From assembly GCF_023023025.1 (NCBI RefSeq), contig NZ_CP095481.1, positions 7,949,001 through 8,013,000 of the forward strand: 64,000 bases of DNA, given 5' to 3'. How positions within the stretch are numbered: the first letter of the stretch is position 1; each line of letters begins with the position of its first letter. The translations under genes were made by a program, and so were the position numbers. The notes beneath the pieces are model-generated. The model saw nothing but the letters and a program-made list of their open reading frames with translations. It searched no databases and was not told the DNA's origin. Origin of the DNA: Amycolatopsis sp. WQ 127309 (GTDB lineage Bacteria; Actinomycetota; Actinomycetes; Mycobacteriales; Pseudonocardiaceae). This document shows, one piece after another, positions 51,389 through 60,538 of this stretch.

Positions 51389-52342
51389 ATGGCGCAGAAG
51401 GCGGTGGAGCTGGAGGTCGGGCCGCACACGGTGCGGATCTCGAACCCGGACCGGGTGTACTTCCCGGCCCGCGGCGAGACCAAGCTCGACCTGGTCAACT
51501 ACTACCTTTCGGTGGGCGACGGCATCGTCAACGCGCTGCGCGAGCGGCCCTGCATGCTGCACCGCTTCCCGTCCGGTGTCGCGGGGGAGAAGGTGCACCA
51601 GAAGCGCGTCCCGAACGGCGCGCCGCCGTGGCTGGAGACCGTCCGGGTCGAGTTCCCGCGCTACAAGCGGCACGCCGACGAGCTGTGCGTCACCGAGCTG
51701 GCGCACGTCGCCTGGGCCGTGCAGATGTCCACTGTGGAGTTCCACCCGTGGAACTCACGGCGCGCGGACACCGAAAAGCCCGACGAGTGGCGCATCGACC
51801 TCGACCCGATGCCCGACTGCGGTTACGACCGCGTCCGCCGCGTCGCGCACGTCGCCCACGAGATCCTCGACGAGCTGGGCGCGGTCGGCTGGCCCAAGAC
51901 GTCCGGCGGCCGCGGGCTGCACGTCTACGTCCGGATCGAGCCGCGCTGGGGTTTCCAGGACGTCCGCCGCGCCGCGCTGGCCTTCGCGCACGAGGTCGAA
52001 CGCCGAGCCCCGGACGAGGTGACGACGACCTGGTGGCGCAAGGACCGCGACCCGCGCACGCTCTTCGTCGACTACAACCAGAACGCGCGCGACCACACGA
52101 TCGCCAGCGCCTACTCGGTGCGCGGCAACCCGGAGGGCACGGTCTCGACGCCGATCCGCTGGGACGAGATCGACGACGCCGAGCCCGGCGACTTCACCAT
52201 CGCGACCGTCCCGGCCCGCTTCGCCGAGCTGGGCGACCTCCACGCCGGCATCGACGACGCGGTGTTCTCCCTCGACCCGCTGCTGGAGTGGGCCGACCGC
52301 GACGGCATCGAAAAGGCTGCCGAAGAACCACCCGGAGACTGA
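51389..52342 (+). CDS. Non-homologous end-joining polymerase (LigD polymerase-domain protein)
   Basis: A 317-residue archaeo-eukaryotic primase-type polymerase equal to the polymerase domain of LigD as a separate protein. Family signs are the N-terminal SNPDRVYFPARGETKLDLV, HRFPSGVAGEKVHQKRVP, the metal-binding pair Asp127/Asp129 in WRIDLDP, TSGGRGLHVYV and FVDYNQNARDHTIASAYSVR. It would add nucleotides at double-strand break ends together with Ku and a ligase, neither of which is in the window. TAGCGT six bases before the ATG indicates a leaderless transcript. Confidence 0.92.
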   Translation: MAQKAVELEVGPHTVRISNPDRVYFPARGETKLDLVNYYLSVGDGIVNALRERPCMLHRFPSGVAGEKVHQKRVPNGAPPWLETVRVEFPRYKRHADELCVTELAHVAWAVQMSTVEFHPWNSRRADTEKPDEWRIDLDPMPDCGYDRVRRVAHVAHEILDELGAVGWPKTSGGRGLHVYVRIEPRWGFQDVRRAALAFAHEVERRAPDEVTTTWWRKDRDPRTLFVDYNQNARDHTIASAYSVRGNPEGTVSTPIRWDEIDDAEPGDFTIATVPARFAELGDLHAGIDDAVFSLDPLLEWADRDGIEKAAEEPPGD

Positions 52343-52376
52343 CGTATTTCCGGGCGGCTTCACGGCTCCGTTCGGT

Positions 52377-52493
52377 ATGAAAGTCGTGCTGTCCGGTGTG
52401 GACGCCGGGGCGTGGAGCCTGGTCGCGCTGCAGGCGCGCCGAGAGCGCCCGGACTGCCTGGTGCTGTCCGCGACGGACGGCGGCGCGAACTGA
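52377..52493 (+). CDS. Possible small ORF, 38 residues
   Basis: An ATG frame encoding MKVVLSGVDAGAWSLVALQA and ending ATDGGAN. It lies in the 180-base gap between the polymerase gene and the convergent thiolase. Codon third positions are GC-rich as in real genes, but no ribosome site is visible and it resembles no family I know. It may be a remnant or spurious. Confidence 0.25.
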   Translation: MKVVLSGVDAGAWSLVALQARRERPDCLVLSATDGGAN

Positions 52494-52522
52494 ACACTCA
52501 CGACGAGCCGCGGCAGATCCGG

Positions 52523-53719
52523 CTAGTCGAGGCGCTCGATGATCGTCGCGTTGGCGAGGCCGCCCGCCTCGCACATCGTCTGCAGGCCGTAGCGGCCGCC
52601 GGTTTCCTCCAGCACCGACAGCAGCGTCGTCATCAGGCGGGCGCCGCTGCCGCCGAGCGGGTGGCCGAGCGCGATCGCGCCGCCGTGGACGTTGACCTTC
52701 GCCAGGTCCGCGCCGATCTCGGCCTGCCAGGCCAGCACGACGCTGGCGAACGCCTCGTTGACCTCGAAGGCGTCGATGTCGGACACGCTCAGCCCGGCCC
52801 GGTCCAGGACCTTGCGGGTCGCCGGGATGACGCCGGTGAGCATGTACAGCGGGTCGTCGCCGACCACGGCGAAGTTGCGGATCCGGGCCCGCGGACGCAA
52901 TCCGAGCGCCGCGGCCGTCTCGCTGCTGGTGATCATGAGCGCGGCGGCGCCGTCGTTGATCGGTGACGAGTTGCCCGCCGTGACGCGCCAGTCCAGGTCC
53001 GGGAAGCGCTGCTCCCAGACGTCGGCCCGGAACGCGGGCTTCAGCCCGGCCAGGATCTCCGGCGTGGTGCCCGGCCGGACCGTCTCGTCGGTCGTGACGT
53101 CGACGAGGACGCCGTCGGGGCCCGGAGCCTTGAGCGGCGCGACCTCGCGGGCGAACTTCCCGTCGGCCCACGCCTTCGCGGCGCGCTGGTGGCTTTCGGC
53201 GGAGAACGCGTCGAGCTGATCCCGCGTCAGGCCCCACTTGGCCGCGATGAGTTCGGCGCTGATGCCCTGCGGCACCAGGCCGTCCGGGTAACGGGCGGCG
53301 ACCTGCGGGCCGAACGGGTCGCGCCCGGCGACCTGGCTGCCCATCGGCACCCGGCTCATCGACTCGACGCCGGACGCGATCACGGCGTCGTACGCGCCGG
53401 CGATCACGCCCTGCGCGGCGAAGTGGACGGCCTGCTGGCTGCTGCCGCACTGCCGGTCGACGGTCACGGCGGGCACCGACTCCGGCAGGCCGGCGGCGAG
53501 CGCGGCCCAGCGGGCGGTGTTCATGCTCTGCTCGCCGATCTGGCCGACGGCGCCGCTGATGACGTCGTCGATCCGGGCCGGGTCGACGCCGGTGCGCTCG
53601 ACGAGCGAGCGGAGCGCGTGGGCGTGCAGGTCGACCGGGTGCACCCCGGCCAGTGTCCCGTTCGGCTTGCCCTTGCCGATGGGGGTCCGTACCGCGTCGA
53701 CGATCACCGCGTCCGTCAT
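52523..53719 (-). CDS. Acetyl-CoA C-acyltransferase (thiolase)
   Basis: A 398-residue thiolase. Catalytic residues are Cys91 in VDRQCGSSQQAVHFA, His in GGAIALGHPLGGSGARLM and the second Cys in QTMCEAGGLANATI; EVNEAFASVVLAWQ is the conserved Asn-Glu-Ala-Phe motif. It cleaves or forms 3-ketoacyl-CoA in fatty acid breakdown or acetoacetyl-CoA synthesis; chain length cannot be told. A strong GAGGAGG precedes the ATG. It is divergent from an HxlR regulator with an inverted repeat between them and is monocistronic. Confidence 0.92.
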   Translation of the reverse strand: MTDAVIVDAVRTPIGKGKPNGTLAGVHPVDLHAHALRSLVERTGVDPARIDDVISGAVGQIGEQSMNTARWAALAAGLPESVPAVTVDRQCGSSQQAVHFAAQGVIAGAYDAVIASGVESMSRVPMGSQVAGRDPFGPQVAARYPDGLVPQGISAELIAAKWGLTRDQLDAFSAESHQRAAKAWADGKFAREVAPLKAPGPDGVLVDVTTDETVRPGTTPEILAGLKPAFRADVWEQRFPDLDWRVTAGNSSPINDGAAALMITSSETAAALGLRPRARIRNFAVVGDDPLYMLTGVIPATRKVLDRAGLSVSDIDAFEVNEAFASVVLAWQAEIGADLAKVNVHGGAIALGHPLGGSGARLMTTLLSVLEETGGRYGLQTMCEAGGLANATIIERLD

Positions 53720-53745
53720 GGCGTCTGCCTCCTCGCAGATCGGGG

Positions 53746-53803
53746 ATACCCTCGGTATACGCCGGGTGAGTTGGATTGCACAACTGACCTGTTCGCCAGG
53801 TCA
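53746..53803. promoter_or_regulatory. Divergent thiolase/HxlR control region
   Basis: TGACCTG-N5-CAGGTCA (53785-53803) is a perfect 7-base-arm inverted repeat, and ATACC-N3-GGTAT (53746-53758) overlaps the likely leftward -10 of the thiolase gene. TAGGTT at 53820-53825 is a probable -10 for the HxlR gene. The first repeat lies between the two promoters and is the best candidate HxlR site. Confidence 0.55.
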
Positions 53804-53852
53804 CACGCACCTGACGTGCTAGGTTGGATTTTCAGCCCGTGGAGGTGACGTC

Positions 53853-54287
53853 GTGCGGCGTGGTCGCGAGTGCTCGGTGGCGGAAGCCCTCGAAGTCGTC
53901 GGCGAGCGGTGGAGCCTGCTCGCCCTGCGCGAGATCATGCTGGGGGAGCGGCGGTTCAACCAGATCGCCGAGAACACCGGCGCGAGCCGCGACATCCTCG
54001 CCGCGCGGCTGCGCAAGCTCGTCGACGCCGGCGTGCTCGAGAAGGTCCAGTACGAGGCGCACCCGCCGCGGCACGAGTACTACCCGACCGAAGCCGGCCG
54101 CGCGCTGCAGCCGATCCTGCTGGGCCTGATGGCCTGGGGTGACAAGTACGTCCACCAGGGCGAACCGCCCACGGTGTGGCGGCACGCCTGCGGTGCCGAA
54201 CTGCGCGCGGTGACGGTCTGCGAGCACTGCGGCGAGCCGGTCAACGCACCCGGCACCCACGCGATCCGGCTGGGCGCCGTGCACTGA
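53853..54287 (+). CDS. HxlR family transcriptional regulator with C-terminal CxxC segment
   Basis: A 144-residue winged-helix regulator: CSVAEALEVVGERWSLLALR at the N terminus, the HTH FNQIAENTGASRDILAARLRKLVDAG, and the wing VQYEAHPPRHEYYPTEAGR. The last 35 residues (WRHACGAEL, VCEHCGEPV) hold three Cys and a His and may form a small zinc site, an extension seen in some actinomycete HxlR proteins. GTG with GGAGGTG upstream. Divergent from the thiolase gene and likely to control it. Confidence 0.9.
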   Translation: MRRGRECSVAEALEVVGERWSLLALREIMLGERRFNQIAENTGASRDILAARLRKLVDAGVLEKVQYEAHPPRHEYYPTEAGRALQPILLGLMAWGDKYVHQGEPPTVWRHACGAELRAVTVCEHCGEPVNAPGTHAIRLGAVH

Positions 54288-54316
54288 CGTCCGCACCTCC
54301 GTCTCCCGAGCGTCTC

Positions 54317-54352
54317 CCGGAAGGCCCTTCGCACTCGCGAGGGGCCTTCCGG
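54317..54352 (+). terminator. Stem-loop after the HxlR gene
   Basis: A 16-bp stem with one G-T wobble (54317-54332 with 54337-54352) and a 4-base loop, 29 bases after the HxlR stop. It is followed by CCGTTTGG, a weak T run. Confidence 0.75.
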
Positions 54353-54363
54353 CCGTTTGGGCG

Positions 54364-54629
54364 TTGACTTGAGACCCCCGTCACTGTAACTCTTGAACGA
54401 ATCAGTGCAAGAACCTGACAGCAGCGCGAGAAATCGCGGCAGCAGTCAGGAAGATCCCGCCCAGCTCCTCAACGCCGAGGTGTCCATGACGGCTGCTTCG
54501 CCCTGCCCACGCGCGCCTCCGGCCCGGCCGGTCGCGCCCGTCCGTTCCCCGGTCTCCGCCGTGCCCGCGCTCCGCGGGCCGGTCCTCGCTCCTGTCGTCT
54601 CCCCGTCCTCCCCGGATCAGAGGAACCCC
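54364..54629 (+). promoter_or_regulatory. Promoter and long leader of the glucanase gene
   Basis: TTGACT (54364-54369) and TAACTC (54387-54392) with a TG extension are 17 bases apart, placing the start near 54398 and leaving a leader of about 230 bases before GAGGA and the ATG at 54630. The leader has no obvious riboswitch-like stem and its open frame lacks a ribosome site. Confidence 0.45.
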
Positions 54630-57600
54630 ATGAGAACGAAGCGACTCCTGTCGCGCGCGGCGACCTACGCCGCCCTGTCCCTGCTCCTGGCGGCACCCGC
54701 CGTCGCGGCGAGCGGCGCCCCGGCCGCGACCGCCGTCCCCGCAGCGGTCCAGCCTGCCGCCCAGGCCGCCTCCGCGACCTACACGGCCAGCAGCCAGATC
54801 GCCGAGTACCCCGCCTCGAACGTCGGCGACGGCAACCAGGCCACCTACTGGGAAAGCGCGAACAACCAGTTCCCGCAGTGGATCCAGGCCGACCTCGGCG
54901 CCACCACGAACCTCGCGCAGCTCGTGCTGAAGCTGCCGACCGGCTGGGAAGCGCGCACCGAGACCCTCACCGTGCAGGGCAGCACGAACGGCACGAGCTT
55001 CAGTGCCCTCGTCGCGTCGGCCGGCTACCGGTTCGACCCGGCCACGGCCAACACGGTGACGATCAACGTCACCGGCAGCACCCGCTACGTGCGGCTGAAC
55101 GTCACCGCCAACACCGGCTGGCCCGCCGCGCAGCTGTCGGAGTTCGAGGTGCACGGCAGCACCTCCGGCGGGGACACGCAGGCCCCGTCCGCGCCCGGCA
55201 ACCTCGCCTACACCGCGCCCGCGAGCGGCCAGCTCCGGCTGACGTGGTCGGCCTCGACCGACAACACCGGCGTCACCGGCTACGACGTCTACGCGAACAA
55301 CGCGCTGCGCGGCAGCGTCGCGGGCAACGTCCTGACCTACACGGACAGCCAGCCCGACGGCACGACCGTGTCGTACTACGTCCGGGCCAAGGACGCCGCG
55401 GGCAATGTGTCCGGCAACAGCAACACGGTGACGCGCAACGGCACCCAGGTCGGCACGAACCTCGCGGTCGGCAAGCCGATCACGGCGTCGTCGACGGAGT
55501 TCACCTTCGTCGCCACGAACGCGAACGACAACTCGACCAGCACGTACTGGGAGGGCGGCGGCGGGACCTACCCGAACCTGCTGACCGTCGGGCTCGGCTC
55601 CAACGCCGACCTCAGCCAGGTCGTCGTCAAGCTGAACCCGGACGCCTCGTGGGGCCCGCGCACGCAGACCATCGCCGTCGAAGGCCGTGAGCAGGCGTCC
55701 TCGACGTTCACGACGCTGGCCGCCGCGCAGACGTACAACTTCAACCCCAGCAGCGGGAACACCGTCACCATCCCGCTGAGCGGCCGCGTCGCCGACGTCC
55801 GGCTGCGTGTCACCGCCAACTCCGGCGCGGGCGGCGGGCAGGCCGCGGAGTTCCAGGTGATCGGCGTCCCCGCGCCCAACCCGGACCTCACGGTCTCGGG
55901 CGTGTCCTGGTCGCCGCAGAACCCGGTGGAGACCGACGCGATCACCGCGTCGGCGACCGTCCGCAACGCCGGCACGGCGGCCGCGGGTGCGACGAACGTC
56001 AACCTCTACCTCGGCACCACGAAGGTCGGCACCGCCGCGGTCGGCGCGCTGGCCGCCGGCGCGTCGACGACGGTGTCGGCGAACATCGGCGCCCAGAACG
56101 CGGGCAGCTACCAGCTGACCGCGAAGGTCGACGAGGCCAACGCCGTGCTCGAGCAGAACGAGAACAACAACTCGTTCACCGGGTCGACGGCGCTCGTCGT
56201 CAGCCCGGTGCAGAGCTCCGACCTCGTGGCGGCGACAGGTTGGTCGCCGAACTCCCCGTCGGCGGGCAACACGGTGACCTTCAGCGTGACGCTGCGCAAC
56301 CAGGGCACGATCGCGTCGGCGTCCGGTGCGCACGGCGTGACCGTGACGCTCACCGACTCGACCGGCGCCGTCGTGAAGACGCTGACCGGCTCGTACTCCG
56401 GCGCCATCGCGGCCGGGGCCACGGCGTCGCCGGTCAACGTCGGCACGTGGACGGCGGCCAACGGCAAGTACACCGTGAAGACGGTCGTCGCGAACGACGC
56501 CAACGAGCTGCCGGTGAAGCAGGCCAACAACACCAGCACGCAGACGCTGTTCGTCGGCCAGGGCGCGAACATGCCCTACGACATGTACGAGGCCGAGGAC
56601 GGCGTCCTCGCGGGCGGCGCGGCCGTGGTCGGCCCGAACCGCACCATCGGCGACCTCGCCGGTGAGGCGTCCGGCCGCAAGGCCGTGACGCTGAACTCGA
56701 CCGGATCCTCGGTGGAGTTCACCACGCGGGCGGCGACGAACACGCTGGTCACGCGCTTCTCCATCCCGGACTCCGCGGGTGGTGGCGGGATCAACTCGAC
56801 GATCGACGTCTACGTCAACGGCACGTTCCTCAAGGCGATCGACCTGACCTCGCACTACGCGTGGCTCTACGGCGCCGAAACCGGCCCGGGCAACTCGCCG
56901 GGCACCGGGCCGCGCCACATCTACGACGAGGCCAGCGCGCTGCTCGGCACCACGGTGCCGGCGGGCAGCAAGATCAAGCTACAGAAGGACGCGGCGAACA
57001 GCACGAACTACGCGATCGACTTCGTGAACTTCGAGCAGGCCACCGCGCAGGCGAACCCGGACCCGGCGCACTTCGCCGTCCCGGCCGGGTTCACGCAGCA
57101 GGACGTCCAGGCCGCCCTGGACAAGGTCCGGCAGGACAGCACCCTCACCGGCGTCTACCTGCCGGCCGGGAACTACTCGCTCTCGAGCAAGGTGAACGTC
57201 TACGGCAAGGCGATCACGCTGATCGGCGCCGGGCCGTGGTTCACGAAGTTCTCCGCGCCCGCCGGGCAGGAGAACACCGACATCGGCTTCGACGTCCAGT
57301 CGACCGCCAACGGGTCGACGGTCAGCGGGTTCGCCGTGTTCGGGAACTACACCTCCCGCATCGACGGCCCCGGCAAGGTGTTCAACCTGGCCAACGTCGC
57401 CAACCTGACGATCGACAACATCTGGGTGGAGCACCAGGTGGTCATGGTGTGGGGCACCAACGTGGACAACACCACGATCAAGAACTCCCGGATCCGCGAC
57501 ACGTTCGCCGACGGGATCAACCTCACGAACGGGAGCACCGGCAACCACGTCGTCAACGACGAAGCCCGGTCCACCGGTGACGACAGCTTCGCGCTGTTCG

Positions 57601-58226
57601 CCGCCACGGACATCAACCAGGGCAACCAGTACGACAACGTGTTCGAGAACTTGACCGCGCTCACCCCGTGGCGCGCGGCCGGGCTGGCGGTCTACGGCGG
57701 GTACAACAACACCTTCCGCAACCTCTACATCGCGGACACGCTGACGTACTCGGCGATCACGATCAGCTCGCTCGACTTCGGCTACCCGTTCCTCGGGTTC
57801 GGGCCGCAGCCGACGACGGTCCAGAACGCCTCGCTCGTCCGGGCGGGTGGCCACTTCTGGGGCCAGCAGACCTTCCCGGCGATCTGGATGTTCTCCGCTT
57901 CCAAGGAGTTCCGCGGGATCCGGGTGTCCGATGTGGACATCCAGAGTCCGACCTACAGCGGGATCATGTTCCAGACGAACTACGTCGGCGGGCAGCCGCA
58001 GAACTCCGTGCAGGACACCGTGTTCACCAACGTGAACATCAGCGGGGCCCAGCGCAGCGGGGACGCCTTCGACGCGAAGTCCGGGATCGGCATCTGGGCC
58101 AACGAGCTGCCGGAACCGGGTCAGGGCCCGGCCGTCGGCTCGGCGACGTTCACCGGGCTCACCCTGAGCAACAACGCCCAGGACATCCGGAACACGACGA
58201 GCACCTTCACCATCGTCCGCAACTAG
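54630..58226 (+). CDS. Secreted multidomain GH87-like alpha-1,3-glucanase
   Basis: A 1,198-residue exported protein. The signal peptide (TKRLLSRAATYAALSLLLAA) is followed by a discoidin-type carbohydrate-binding domain (about 50-170), a fibronectin III domain (about 180-270), a second discoidin-type domain (about 280-400), two CARDB-like adhesion domains (about 405-500 and 505-610), a CBM6/35-type domain (YEAEDGVLAGGAAVVG, about 635-770) and a right-handed beta-helix (about 785-1198). In the helix, Asp961 (FADGINL) and Asp984-Asp985 (STGDDSFAL) form the spaced D...DD set described for GH87 mutanases and mycodextranases. It probably attacks fungal-wall or bacterial alpha-1,3-glucan. ATG supported by GAGGA and the signal peptide; longer frames are leader. 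A pectate-lyase-like fold is the alternative reading. Confidence 0.82.
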   Translation: MRTKRLLSRAATYAALSLLLAAPAVAASGAPAATAVPAAVQPAAQAASATYTASSQIAEYPASNVGDGNQATYWESANNQFPQWIQADLGATTNLAQLVLKLPTGWEARTETLTVQGSTNGTSFSALVASAGYRFDPATANTVTINVTGSTRYVRLNVTANTGWPAAQLSEFEVHGSTSGGDTQAPSAPGNLAYTAPASGQLRLTWSASTDNTGVTGYDVYANNALRGSVAGNVLTYTDSQPDGTTVSYYVRAKDAAGNVSGNSNTVTRNGTQVGTNLAVGKPITASSTEFTFVATNANDNSTSTYWEGGGGTYPNLLTVGLGSNADLSQVVVKLNPDASWGPRTQTIAVEGREQASSTFTTLAAAQTYNFNPSSGNTVTIPLSGRVADVRLRVTANSGAGGGQAAEFQVIGVPAPNPDLTVSGVSWSPQNPVETDAITASATVRNAGTAAAGATNVNLYLGTTKVGTAAVGALAAGASTTVSANIGAQNAGSYQLTAKVDEANAVLEQNENNNSFTGSTALVVSPVQSSDLVAATGWSPNSPSAGNTVTFSVTLRNQGTIASASGAHGVTVTLTDSTGAVVKTLTGSYSGAIAAGATASPVNVGTWTAANGKYTVKTVVANDANELPVKQANNTSTQTLFVGQGANMPYDMYEAEDGVLAGGAAVVGPNRTIGDLAGEASGRKAVTLNSTGSSVEFTTRAATNTLVTRFSIPDSAGGGGINSTIDVYVNGTFLKAIDLTSHYAWLYGAETGPGNSPGTGPRHIYDEASALLGTTVPAGSKIKLQKDAANSTNYAIDFVNFEQATAQANPDPAHFAVPAGFTQQDVQAALDKVRQDSTLTGVYLPAGNYSLSSKVNVYGKAITLIGAGPWFTKFSAPAGQENTDIGFDVQSTANGSTVSGFAVFGNYTSRIDGPGKVFNLANVANLTIDNIWVEHQVVMVWGTNVDNTTIKNSRIRDTFADGINLTNGSTGNHVVNDEARSTGDDSFALFAATDINQGNQYDNVFENLTALTPWRAAGLAVYGGYNNTFRNLYIADTLTYSAITISSLDFGYPFLGFGPQPTTVQNASLVRAGGHFWGQQTFPAIWMFSASKEFRGIRVSDVDIQSPTYSGIMFQTNYVGGQPQNSVQDTVFTNVNISGAQRSGDAFDAKSGIGIWANELPEPGQGPAVGSATFTGLTLSNNAQDIRNTTSTFTIVRN

Positions 58227-58236
58227 CGCACTGAGT

Positions 58237-58289
58237 GCCGTCAAGGCCACCTTACGGGCGACAGACGCCCGTAAGGTGGCCTTGACGGC
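58237..58289 (+). terminator. 23-bp perfect hairpin after the glucanase gene
   Basis: Arms 58237-58259 and 58267-58289 are perfectly complementary around a 7-base loop, 10 bases after the stop codon, followed by a short TTT. It is the longest perfect hairpin in the window and ends 24 bases before the next gene. Confidence 0.85.
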
Positions 58290-58313
58290 GTTTGACGGGT
58301 GGAGGTGGGCCTC

Positions 58314-59075
58314 GTGCGGATCCTGGTCACCGGCGGCACCGGGCAGCTCGGCCGGGTGGTCGCCGCGCGGCTGCGCGCGGCGGGCGAGGAGGTCCGCGTC
58401 CTCAGCAGACGGCCCGGGCCGGACGTCGTGCCCGGCGACCTGCGCACCGGCCGCGGCGTCGACAGCGCGCTGGCCGGCGTCGACACCGTCGTCCACTGCG
58501 CCACCGACTTCCGGCACGAGACGGCGCTCGCGCGGACGCTGCTGGAGGCCGCGCGCTGGACCGGCGGGCCGCACCTGGTCTACGTCTCGATCGTCGGCGT
58601 CGACCGCGTCCCGCTGGGCTACTACAAGAGCAAGCTCGCGACCGAACAGCTGATCGCCGCGTCGGGCCTGCCGTACACGATCCAGCGGGCGACGCAGTTC
58701 CACGCGCTGGTCCGGACGCTGTTCGCGGGCGCGTCCCGGCTGCCGGTGCTGCCCGTGCCGCGGGTGCGGTTCCAGCCGGTGGACGTCCGCGACCTCGCGC
58801 CGCGCCTGGCCGACCTGGCCACCGGTGACCCGGCGGGCCGCGTCGACGACTTCGGCGGCCCGGAGATCCTGGCGGCGGCCGAGCTGGCCCAGGCGGTCGC
58901 GGAGGCGAGCGGGCGGCGGCGCCGGATCGTCTCGGTGAAGGTGCCGGGGGAGACGTTCCGGGCGTACGCCGGCGGCGGGCACCTCGCGCCGGACCACCTC
59001 GACGGCGAGATCACGTTCGCGCGGTACCTGTCCGAGCAGGCCGACGCCGGGGTGCTGGGGTACCGGAAGCGCTAG
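58314..59075 (+). CDS. NAD(P)-binding NmrA/SDR-type protein
   Basis: A 253-residue atypical short-chain dehydrogenase. The N-terminal motif RILVTGGTGQLGRVVAARLR is a GxxGxxG nucleotide site; YVSIVGVDRVPLGYYKSKLATEQL carries the Y-x-x-x-K-like pair, and QPVDVRDLAPRL and the C terminus match NmrA-like or NDP-sugar-epimerase-like proteins of actinomycetes. The activity is unknown; similar proteins act as quinone reductases or redox sensors. GTG at 58314 with GGAGGTG six bases upstream is preferred. Its stop shares CTAG with the convergent carotenoid oxygenase stop. Confidence 0.85.
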   Translation: MRILVTGGTGQLGRVVAARLRAAGEEVRVLSRRPGPDVVPGDLRTGRGVDSALAGVDTVVHCATDFRHETALARTLLEAARWTGGPHLVYVSIVGVDRVPLGYYKSKLATEQLIAASGLPYTIQRATQFHALVRTLFAGASRLPVLPVPRVRFQPVDVRDLAPRLADLATGDPAGRVDDFGGPEILAAAELAQAVAEASGRRRRIVSVKVPGETFRAYAGGGHLAPDHLDGEITFARYLSEQADAGVLGYRKR

Positions 59076-60502
59076 CTGGGCAGCCAGTTGCCGTGGAAGC
59101 CGATCGGCACCCGGTCCGGCAGGTGGATCGCGGCGACCGTTTCGAGCGTGCCGGCGTCGAGCAGCGTGAGTTCGCTGCGCTCGGTCGCCGCGTCGTGCAC
59201 GAAACCGGCCAGGACGCCGTCGTCCTCGGCGGCGTCCGCGGCGCGCGGCACGAACACGAACTCCGCGGGCGAGCGCCCGGGCCCGAACGACCGTACCTGC
59301 GTCGAGCCGTTCGAGAAGTCGTGCTTGTACAACGAGTCCGCCGGGCTGGCGCCGGTGGTCACCGACGGTGCGTAGCCGTAGCGGTGCGGGCGGCCGACCA
59401 CGCGTTCGTCGACGCGCGGGAACTCCTGGCCACGGTCGTCGAGGCGCTCCTCGATGACCTTGCCGGAGGAGAAATCGACGGTCCACCGGTCCAGCGTCGG
59501 CACGCCCTCGTCGGGGCCGTGCAGCTCGCGGTCGAAGATCCGGGGGTGCCGGACGACGTCGAGCACCACGCTGTCGCCGTCGTCGTAGGCGTTGAGCGGG
59601 TGGAAGACGTAGCAGGGCTCGACGTCGAACCAGCGGACGTCGGCGTTGCCGCCTTCGCGCGGCATGACGCCGATCCGCGCGGGGTACTTCGGGTTCCAGT
59701 GGTAGGGCAGGCCGCCGTTGGCCGCGATCTTCGTGGCCAGCCGCGCGGTGATCGGGTCGGGGATCCGCACCCGGCCGATGACCGCCGACAGCACGAGCCG
59801 GGCGGTGGTGCGCAGCAGCCGGGAGGGGATCGCCGCGGTCGCCATGCCGGCGTCGAAGGTCACGGGCAGGTCGTAGAACACGACGTGCCGTTCGGTGAGG
59901 GAGAAGTCGTGCATCATCGGCGCGCCGGTGACCTCGACGTCCACCTCGCGCCGGACCCGGCCGGCCGCGTCGATCACGGAGTAGGTGACCTTGTTGCCCT
60001 TGGCCATCGAGTACGAGACGGCGTGCAGCTCGCCGGTCAGCGGGTCGCGCTTGGGGTGGGCGGTGTACCCGCCGGAGAGGGTGCCGTCGAAGTCGCACCG
60101 GCCCTCGGTGTCGAGCTCGTCGGACAGCTCCCAGATCGTGGCGCCCGCCTCCATCAGCGCGAGCGTCTTGCCGGCGTGGCCGATGACGTTGGTGTTGGCG
60201 CTGAGGCCGTGCGGGGTGCGGCGCGGCCGGTCGCCGTCGAGGATCGCGTCGATCGAGGGGTTGCGCACCCAGCGGTTGCGGTACCACTCGGCCTTGCCGT
60301 CGCGCAGGCGGACGCCGTGGACCATGCCGTCGCCCATGAACCAGTGGTAGGCCGCCGGGTCCACTTCGGACAGCGGGTTCGGGCCGTTGCGCAGGTAGCG
60401 GCCGTCGAGGAAGTCCGGGATCGTGCCGGTGACCTCGAGCTCGGTGAGCGTGTGCTCCTGGCTGATCGGGGCGAAGTTGCCTTCGAGGAAGGGATTGGTC
60501 AT
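59072..60502 (-). CDS. Carotenoid cleavage oxygenase family protein
   Basis: A 476-residue non-heme iron oxygenase. It opens with NPFLEGNFAPISQEHTLTEL and DGRYLRNGPNPLSEVDP, the family start. The four iron-binding His can be placed in WFMGDGMVHGVRL, TAHPKRDPLTGEL, MMHDFSLTERHVVF and near the C terminus in GFHGNWLPS. Members cleave carotenoids, apocarotenoids or stilbenes. Co-transcribed behind a TetR gene 36 bases upstream, and divergent from the broken gene at 61262, which suggests control by a hydrophobic ligand. ATG at 60502 preferred over GTG at 60505. Confidence 0.9.
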   Translation of the reverse strand: MTNPFLEGNFAPISQEHTLTELEVTGTIPDFLDGRYLRNGPNPLSEVDPAAYHWFMGDGMVHGVRLRDGKAEWYRNRWVRNPSIDAILDGDRPRRTPHGLSANTNVIGHAGKTLALMEAGATIWELSDELDTEGRCDFDGTLSGGYTAHPKRDPLTGELHAVSYSMAKGNKVTYSVIDAAGRVRREVDVEVTGAPMMHDFSLTERHVVFYDLPVTFDAGMATAAIPSRLLRTTARLVLSAVIGRVRIPDPITARLATKIAANGGLPYHWNPKYPARIGVMPREGGNADVRWFDVEPCYVFHPLNAYDDGDSVVLDVVRHPRIFDRELHGPDEGVPTLDRWTVDFSSGKVIEERLDDRGQEFPRVDERVVGRPHRYGYAPSVTTGASPADSLYKHDFSNGSTQVRSFGPGRSPAEFVFVPRAADAAEDDGVLAGFVHDAATERSELTLLDAGTLETVAAIHLPDRVPIGFHGNWLPS

Positions 60503-60538
60503 CACCGGTAGTAGACCTTTCGTCGCACCTGGAAACCC

